Assembly (NCBI GenBank): GCA_023455425.1
Contig: JAEYCM010000037.1
Coordinates: 1 to 64,000, forward strand
Direction of reading: 5' to 3'
DNA length: 64,000 bases
DNA from: Bacillota bacterium
Lineage (GTDB): Bacteria; Bacillota; Clostridia; Christensenellales; CAG-138
Shown here: positions 60,003 through 64,000 of the stretch, piece by piece
Layout: each line of letters starts with the position of its first letter
Position numbering within the stretch: position 1 is the first letter of the stretch
The notes under the pieces: model-generated
Told to the model about the DNA's origin: nothing
Seen by the model: the letters and a program-made list of their open reading frames with translations, nothing else
The model's database searches: none
Translations under genes and position numbers: made by a program

Positions 60003-60038
60003 GCCGTGAGACTGGAAAAACCCAGTCAGCCACGGCTC
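60003..60038 (+). terminator. Hairpin after coiled-coil gene 2
   Basis: GCCGTG-GACTGG / CCAGTC-CCACGGC, two stacked stems, with only a short T tail (CTCAGTTT). It may end the rightward unit. Confidence 0.6.
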
Positions 60039-60074
60039 AGTTTAATTGAAGCGAATAAGGGGTACTATTCTGCT

Positions 60075-60596
60075 CTATATTCCTACGCGGTCTTTATACC
60101 CTGATATTACACGCTTACAATACTTCAGGAGGCCTTTTCCACTCAAAAAAGCGATCAAAGCAAAAACAAGCGCAATCATCAAAGCAAACGGAATGCTCCA
60201 CACCTGGGGTACGGGCATGTATAAAAATGTCATCGGAATCCAAGCCGCACCAAGAAAACGCATAATCCCGGCAACAGTTGAAACAACTGCCCCAGCCCCA
60301 AAGCCTATTAAGCTACAAGCGAGGAAGGGGACGATAAAAAGGCCGGAGAAAGCAGTAGACATGAGAAAAGGCAAGGCTTTGAGGAAATTATTCTTGGCCA
60401 CATAGTATTCTGCTGCACATGCTCTCGCAAGTAATTTGGGATCGCCTAACCTTGAAAGCACGGCCTCTTCTTTCTCGCCATTGGCTAAGGCGTCATTGAT
60501 ATGCTGATCAATTTCCTTTAGAATATCCTCTTTCTGCGCTGCCGGGAGCCTGGAAAGATTCTCATTGAGTATTTTTATATATGTCTTTCTGTCCAT
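60075..60596 (-). CDS. DUF1700-family membrane protein
   Basis: The 173-residue protein has the DUF1700 start (YIKILNENLSRLPAAQKEDILKEIDQHINDALANGEKEEAVLSRLGDPK) and three or four membrane segments (FLMSTAFSGLFIVPFLACSLIGF; AAWIPMTFLYM; IPFALMIALVFALIAFL). It overlaps the PadR gene by 35 bases, the usual two-gene arrangement; ATG 60596 is chosen because GGGAGG is nine bases upstream. Role: probably a transporter-like or cell-envelope stress protein; unclear. Confidence 0.85.
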   Translation of the reverse strand: MDRKTYIKILNENLSRLPAAQKEDILKEIDQHINDALANGEKEEAVLSRLGDPKLLARACAAEYYVAKNNFLKALPFLMSTAFSGLFIVPFLACSLIGFGAGAVVSTVAGIMRFLGAAWIPMTFLYMPVPQVWSIPFALMIALVFALIAFLSGKGLLKYCKRVISGYKDRVGI

Positions 60597-60939
60597 CTTT
60601 TCCATCCTCCCTATATTGTAGCAGTTCACTAATAGATTTTGCCAATTCAGCCCAGGTGGCAGACATCGCATGCAGTAATAGCTGTCCCTCCTGTGTAAGA
60701 CGATAGTACTTGCGGGGCGGCCCACTGGCGGATTCTTGCCAGAACGATTCTAAATAGCGTTCTTTTTGCAATCTGCGAAGCAATGGGTATAGCGCACCCT
60801 CAGTTATGGCAAGATGCTGCCATTTTTGAAGGCTTACGACTATCTCATACCCATATGTAGGCTTTTTACTGATTAAGGCCAATATGCAGAATTCTACAAT
60901 TCCGCGCCTTACTTGAGAAATCCATTCGTTGTCTTCCAT
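60562..60939 (-). CDS. PadR-family regulator
   Basis: A 125-residue winged-helix regulator: GIVEFCILALISKKPTYGYEIV, EGALYPLLRRLQKERYLESFW, PPRKYYRLTQEG. ATG 60939 follows GGAGGGATATC. Typically it represses itself and the DUF1700 gene. No ligand is suggested by the context. Confidence 0.9.
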   Translation of the reverse strand: MEDNEWISQVRRGIVEFCILALISKKPTYGYEIVVSLQKWQHLAITEGALYPLLRRLQKERYLESFWQESASGPPRKYYRLTQEGQLLLHAMSATWAELAKSISELLQYREDGKDGQKDIYKNTQ

Positions 60940-61049
60940 GATATCCCTCCACCTACATCGTACCACACGGTACCAATATACGCAAGGTACTGTGCAATGA
61001 ATTTTATTTTCAACGATGGGCAGTACATAAGAGCTTTATTCCCGAAGAC

Positions 61050-61195
61050 AGGCTTCCAGTTTGCAAGCTCAGTCTGCCGATGGCGCTAGGCTGTGGGCCG
61101 TCGCAAGCAAGACGTTGCCGATGGCCGAAATCCGTATACCGTGATCCGTACCAAAGAAGACAATCATCCTTATGGTGGCTGTCTTCTTTACCCAT
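61050..61195 (+). other. Last degenerate tRNA-tail module with terminator
   Basis: TGCCGATGGCCGAAATC (about 61116-61132) and GATCCGTACCA (61143-61153) echo the tRNA-tail modules at 56700-57060. AAAGAAGACA / TGTCTTCTTT (61154-61190) follows as a terminator. Confidence 0.5.
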
Positions 61196-61284
61196 CTGAC
61201 CATTCTGCAGAAAAGAAAATGAGTTGTTATATGCCCATATTGGGGTATATTAAAGCCTAGGCTAAATGAAAGGAGGGCTTCTCT

Positions 61285-61632
61285 ATGAACAAGTTTATTT
61301 TCAATGATTATTTTCATGAGCCGCAGGGGAAAATCGCCAAGCGGATGATTTTTAAAAGCGATAATGTCATTGCCTTTGTCTTAAACATTGCAAAAGGAGA
61401 AATACTGCCGGGACACACGCATCTGGAATCAACCCTTTTCCTGCAGGTCATGGCGGGGAATGCCAGGGTTGTGACGGATGGCAAGGAAACCCCGTTGCAG
61501 GTGGGCGAATTAATGCAGGTTGACGGGCAGGAAAGCTTGCAGGTTATCAACACCGGCGAAGATGTCTTGCGCCTTTACGTCACAATTTCACCAATGGGTT
61601 CAGAGGCCTTTGCAACAGATGCAAATGTTTAA
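61285..61632 (+). CDS. Cupin-domain protein
   Basis: A 115-residue single cupin: LPGHTHLESTLFLQVMAGNARVVTDGKE (motif 1, His in GHTH, Glu), then MQVDGQESLQVINTGEDVLRLYV (motif 2). Metal-binding His and Glu of motif 1 are present; motif 2 lacks the usual His, so the metal site may be partial. It resembles small cupins in Clostridia of unknown substrate. AAAGGAGGGC precedes the ATG. Confidence 0.85.
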   Translation: MNKFIFNDYFHEPQGKIAKRMIFKSDNVIAFVLNIAKGEILPGHTHLESTLFLQVMAGNARVVTDGKETPLQVGELMQVDGQESLQVINTGEDVLRLYVTISPMGSEAFATDANV

Positions 61633-61762
61633 TGCCTTATCTTTATCCTTGCTTAAAGGTGAGATACGGCCGCGTTATCGGTGATTTGCGCTTCACTCTA
61701 AAATACCAATGCTCTGAAAAGACTTTCTATGGAATGCGTGAGAACTCCTTTTTATACAATTC

Positions 61763-61800
61763 ATGCAAAAGAAAAGCCATCCAACGGGTGGCTTTTCTTG
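61763..61800 (+). terminator. Terminator after the cupin region
   Basis: AAAGAAAAGCCATCC / GGGTGGCTTTTCTT with an AAC loop. The 130 bases before it hold no supported gene. Confidence 0.8.
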
Positions 61801-61845
61801 TCGTTATAGAAATTTAAGGGATTTGTAGGCAGCGCCACAGAAAAC

Positions 61846-61989
61846 TCACTGTTCAAGCCCGTCATCATCCTCGTCGCTGTCAGCGCCAATATACATTTGT
61901 TCGCACTCCTGTTGGCAATTTTGCAGTATCTCAATGGCTTTGCTTAAATGGTTAAAAAGATAGTAGTACATTTGTTTATAGTCAGGCAT
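61846..61989 (-). CDS. Small helical protein (47 aa)
   Basis: MPDYKQMYYYLFNHLSKAIEIL start, acidic tail (ADSDEDDDGLEQ). Proteins starting MPDYKxMYxxLF are common beside XRE genes in Clostridia mobile DNA; unknown role. GGAGTGTAAAT precedes the ATG. It is divergent from the XRE gene at 62114. Confidence 0.75.
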   Translation of the reverse strand: MPDYKQMYYYLFNHLSKAIEILQNCQQECEQMYIGADSDEDDDGLEQ

Positions 61990-62005
61990 ATTTACACTCC
62001 TCTTC

Positions 62006-62100
62006 AGTGATATATCACTATTTTATCACATTAAGCATGTTAGTGCCATATCACTAACATGCAATTGTAAAAAAGTTTACGCTTGTAGTGATATACCACT
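62006..62100. promoter_or_regulatory. Three palindromic operators in a divergent promoter
   Basis: AGTGATATATCACT (62006-62019, perfect), GCATGTTAGTG/CACTAACATGC with a 6-base gap (62035-62062, perfect 11-bp arms) and AGTGATATACCACT (62087-62100, one mismatch). The shared core AGTGxxATATCACT is probably the site for the XRE protein; the third copy overlaps its ribosome-binding site. Confidence 0.75.
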
Positions 62101-62113
62101 GGAGGTCTTATAA

Positions 62114-62365
62114 ATGGATACGCTGCAAGCGATTATAGACAGACTTAATGAATTAATTGAACGGCAAGGTACCAATCCGAACGCATTAAGCAATCAGGCC
62201 GGAGTACCGCAGGCAACAATTAAAAGCATTCTTAACCACGAAAGCCGAAACCCCGGTATCATAACTTTGAAGAAGATTTGCGACGGTTTTGAAAACCCAA
62301 GAATTTCTTTGGCAGATTTCTTCGATACGGATACGTTTCGTAATTTGGAACAAGAAATGGACTAG
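62114..62365 (+). CDS. XRE-family regulator (83 aa)
   Basis: HTH at about residues 23-50 (NALSNQAGVPQATIKSILNHES), then LKKICDGFENPRISLADFFDTDTF, a typical short Clostridia XRE protein. CTGGAGG precedes the ATG, overlapping operator 3, so binding could also block translation start or transcription. It is likely self-regulated. Confidence 0.88.
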   Translation: MDTLQAIIDRLNELIERQGTNPNALSNQAGVPQATIKSILNHESRNPGIITLKKICDGFENPRISLADFFDTDTFRNLEQEMD

Positions 62366-62497
62366 CGTGCGTAAGCACCAACAAGGCAAATATCCAAATG
62401 CTGCAAGCACACTCGCATACCCGCACGTCGACGTGGACTTTTTCCTTCTATCTGTGTATGATAGTTCCATTAAGCCAAAAAGGACAGGAGTAACACA

Positions 62498-63007
62498 ATG
62501 CCACACGACGAACACTGCGGCTGCGGCTGCGGTCACGACCATGATCACCCCCGGGCCGATGCCCATGCCGCGCCGATTGAGGTGACGGAAGATCAAAAGG
62601 ACTTTCTCCATCAGCTCGGCCACCACCATTATCTGCCCGTGGCCCAGTTCGCTCTAAAGGATAGCCGGGAAGAGGATTTTGTCTCCATCGCCCTGGCGCC
62701 GGTTTTCCTTAGCTCGGCGGACGACGACATGAAAACGGTCAAAGAGGCCGGTGCTTTCCTTCAAAAGCTGGAAGACCTGGGCCTTGTCACCCTGGATTAC
62801 GATATCCCGCTGAAGGGATACGATTATGAGGAGTACAAGGAAAGCGTGCTCTACAAGTATTTCTGCGCCACGGTGGCGGAGGGGGCGTCCAGGCCCAACT
62901 TTTTGGGCAATACCCCGGTGCTGGAGCTGGGCAGCATTGCCCTGACCGAGGCGGGGGAGCAGATTGCCGCCGCGCATTGCGGCCACGCCCACCATCACCA
63001 CGGCTAG
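62498..63007 (+). CDS. His-rich metal-binding-like protein (169 aa)
   Basis: The N-terminus HDEHCGCGCGHDHDHPRADAH and C-terminus HCGHAHHHHG are rich in His and Cys, as in metal-storage tails. The middle is a compact domain with LGHHHYLPVAQFAL and FVSIALAPVFLSS. Base composition is again GC-rich, so the gene is host-like. A likely role is binding nickel, zinc or copper; no family is known to me. AAAGGACAGGAG precedes the ATG. Confidence 0.75.
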   Translation: MPHDEHCGCGCGHDHDHPRADAHAAPIEVTEDQKDFLHQLGHHHYLPVAQFALKDSREEDFVSIALAPVFLSSADDDMKTVKEAGAFLQKLEDLGLVTLDYDIPLKGYDYEEYKESVLYKYFCATVAEGASRPNFLGNTPVLELGSIALTEAGEQIAAAHCGHAHHHHG

Positions 63008-63057
63008 GGAATAGGTTGGCAGCTTAGAGATATAACGCAAACCGGACGGATGAATGG

Positions 63058-63504
63058 ATGCTGTACAGAAAAGCGAATTTACAGGATATTGATAGCCTTG
63101 TGAACATACGAAAGCAGCAGCTTGTTGATGAAGGAATTGCCCCCAGCATTGACATAGATGACGAGCTAACGGCATATTTCAATTCGGTTTTGAATGATGG
63201 CACTTTAGTGGAATGGATTGTGGAAGATGAAAATAACATTATTGCTACCGCAGCAGTAGCTTTCTACCAGTTTCCGCCTACCTATACGAACAAGACCGGA
63301 AAAAAAGGCTATATCACCAATATGTACACAAAAGACAAATACCGTGGCCGGGGAATTGCAACGGCACTATTACATAAACTTGTTGAGGAAGCCAAGGCAA
63401 AAGGGATTTCAAAGCTGTGGCTCGGAGCATCAAAAATGGGGCGTCCTGTTTACGAGAAGTTTGGTTTTCGAGAAACAGGCGGGTGGCTTGAAATGGACCT
63501 GTGA
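63058..63504 (+). CDS. GNAT-family N-acetyltransferase
   Basis: The 148-residue enzyme transfers acetyl from acetyl-CoA to an amine. The core is ITNMYTKDKYRGRGIATALLHKLVEEA (motif A, R-G-R-G-I-A) and FGFRETGGWLEM at the end. A canonical GNAT length. ATG 63058 has only a weak GGA upstream. Substrate unknown. Confidence 0.9.
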   Translation: MLYRKANLQDIDSLVNIRKQQLVDEGIAPSIDIDDELTAYFNSVLNDGTLVEWIVEDENNIIATAAVAFYQFPPTYTNKTGKKGYITNMYTKDKYRGRGIATALLHKLVEEAKAKGISKLWLGASKMGRPVYEKFGFRETGGWLEMDL

Positions 63505-63545
63505 CAGGTACGCATTGGTCAGTTTTCGCCGCAATAGGCCGGCTT

Positions 63546-63590
63546 AAAAGCGCCAGCCGGGTATTGTCCCGGTTGGCGCTTTTTATTTTT
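63546..63590 (+). terminator. Terminator after the acetyltransferase
   Basis: AAAAGCGCCA-CCGGG / CCCGG-TGGCGCTTTTT, a long two-part stem with a T tail; it could serve both convergent genes. Confidence 0.85.
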
Positions 63591-63631
63591 CCGTCCTTTG
63601 CCCGCCATTGTAGCCGACTTGCGTAATACCG

Positions 63632-64000
63632 CTATCGGTTCGCCAACGCTTGCTTCAGTTCTTTTTCATACGCAAGGATGATATCCAGGTTTTCTTTCTG
63701 AAACGCGTTGAACTTCTTTGAGACCTCGCTATCGGATGCGCCGGTCCCTTCATACCAGCTTTGCGCATTAAAATACTGCGCATATTTTTTTGCCTTAAAC
63801 AGCTTTCCGGACAGGGCGTAGATGCCGTTTCGAAGGTACTCGATTTCCTCCGGTGTGAATTGCAATAACTCCTGCCGCTGTATGGTCTGCTGATCCAGCT
63901 TCCGGATCATATTGGCCAGATCAGCGTTTTCCGCGGGATCCTTTGCGTTCACCCTGATGACCACGGATTCTGAAAACGCCACCGCCAACGTGCTGTTTTC
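63632..64000 (-). CDS. YARHG-domain protein, 3' part only
   Basis: The C-terminal part (LRNGIYALSGKLFKAKKYAQYFNAQSWY region) matches the YARHG domain found in Bacillota lipoproteins and membrane proteins; the Y-A-R-H-G itself is changed to YALSG. The frame stays open to the window edge (ENSTLAVAFSESV read from 64000), so the gene's 5' end lies outside. Stop at 63632. Confidence 0.7.
   Translation of the reverse strand, partial: ENSTLAVAFSESVVIRVNAKDPAENADLANMIRKLDQQTIQRQELLQFTPEEIEYLRNGIYALSGKLFKAKKYAQYFNAQSWYEGTGASDSEVSKKFNAFQKENLDIILAYEKELKQALANR

Noticed and set aside
61632..61817. 61-codon frame overlapping the cupin stop
   Set aside because: No ribosome-binding site and it runs through the terminator hairpin.

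Overview
The window looks like a piece of chromosome from an endospore-forming anaerobic member of the Clostridia (Bacillota). Reasons: spoIIR and spoIID are present, the sigma-A promoters and AGGAGG ribosome-binding sites are typical, thiT sits behind a TPP riboswitch, and it carries a Clostridioides-type TudS-like/ECF gene pair and many short, GC-rich, hairpin-forming intergenic repeats. I cannot name the genus. Most of positions 1-34200 is GC-rich; 34350-56680 and much of 57100-62400 are visibly richer in A+T, which marks them as acquired DNA.

Positions 1-34200 are a core region. In order: leuS; thiT with its riboswitch; an unknown helical protein; spoIIR; gltX and glnS side by side; a water-forming NADH oxidase behind a Rex-like operator; a complete F1Fo ATP synthase operon with a strikingly short delta subunit; an XRE-TPR regulator; a GntR/FCD regulator divergent from a DUF5692 membrane protein, hypB, a large iron-sulfur flavoprotein and hypA; a small family of duplicated two-helix membrane proteins; a berberine-bridge-type FAD oxidase; an EAL-CBS-GGDEF protein; a TudS-like desulfidase with an ECF S component; a TetR regulator; a membrane-anchored sigma-region-2-like protein; and spoIID. 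Composite intergenic repeats separate several of these units.

Positions 34299-56682 are a 22-kb integrative element inserted in the 3' end of tRNA-Leu(UAA), bounded by perfect 53-bp direct repeats. It carries a tyrosine integrase and excisionase at the left end; a DUF2971 protein; an RNA whose two ends pair and which encodes a 23-residue hydrophobic peptide (type I toxin-like); a long leftward set of genes whose centre is a single-chain RNA polymerase with the DFDGD motif (related to SP-beta YonO and eukaryotic RdRPs) next to an SF2 helicase and a zinc-ribbon protein; phage-like proteins; a hairpin-dense non-coding stretch; a serine recombinase; a ParB-like protein; two copies of a 112-bp structured element; and several small unknown genes. 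I see no relaxase, coupling protein, terminase or major capsid gene, so it resembles a phage-derived or satellite-like island rather than a conjugative element or complete prophage.

Positions 56683-62400 are a second accessory zone. It has tandem and scattered copies of the tRNA-Leu 3' end, each followed by a terminator hairpin, as if left by repeated integrations. Its genes are a frameshifted FRG-domain gene, a DUF2513 gene, two near-identical small coiled-coil genes each divergent from a different type of repressor (XRE and ribbon-helix-helix), a PadR/DUF1700 pair, a cupin and an XRE gene with strong palindromic operators. The last 1.5 kb holds a His-rich protein, a GNAT acetyltransferase and the end of a YARHG-domain gene cut by the window edge.
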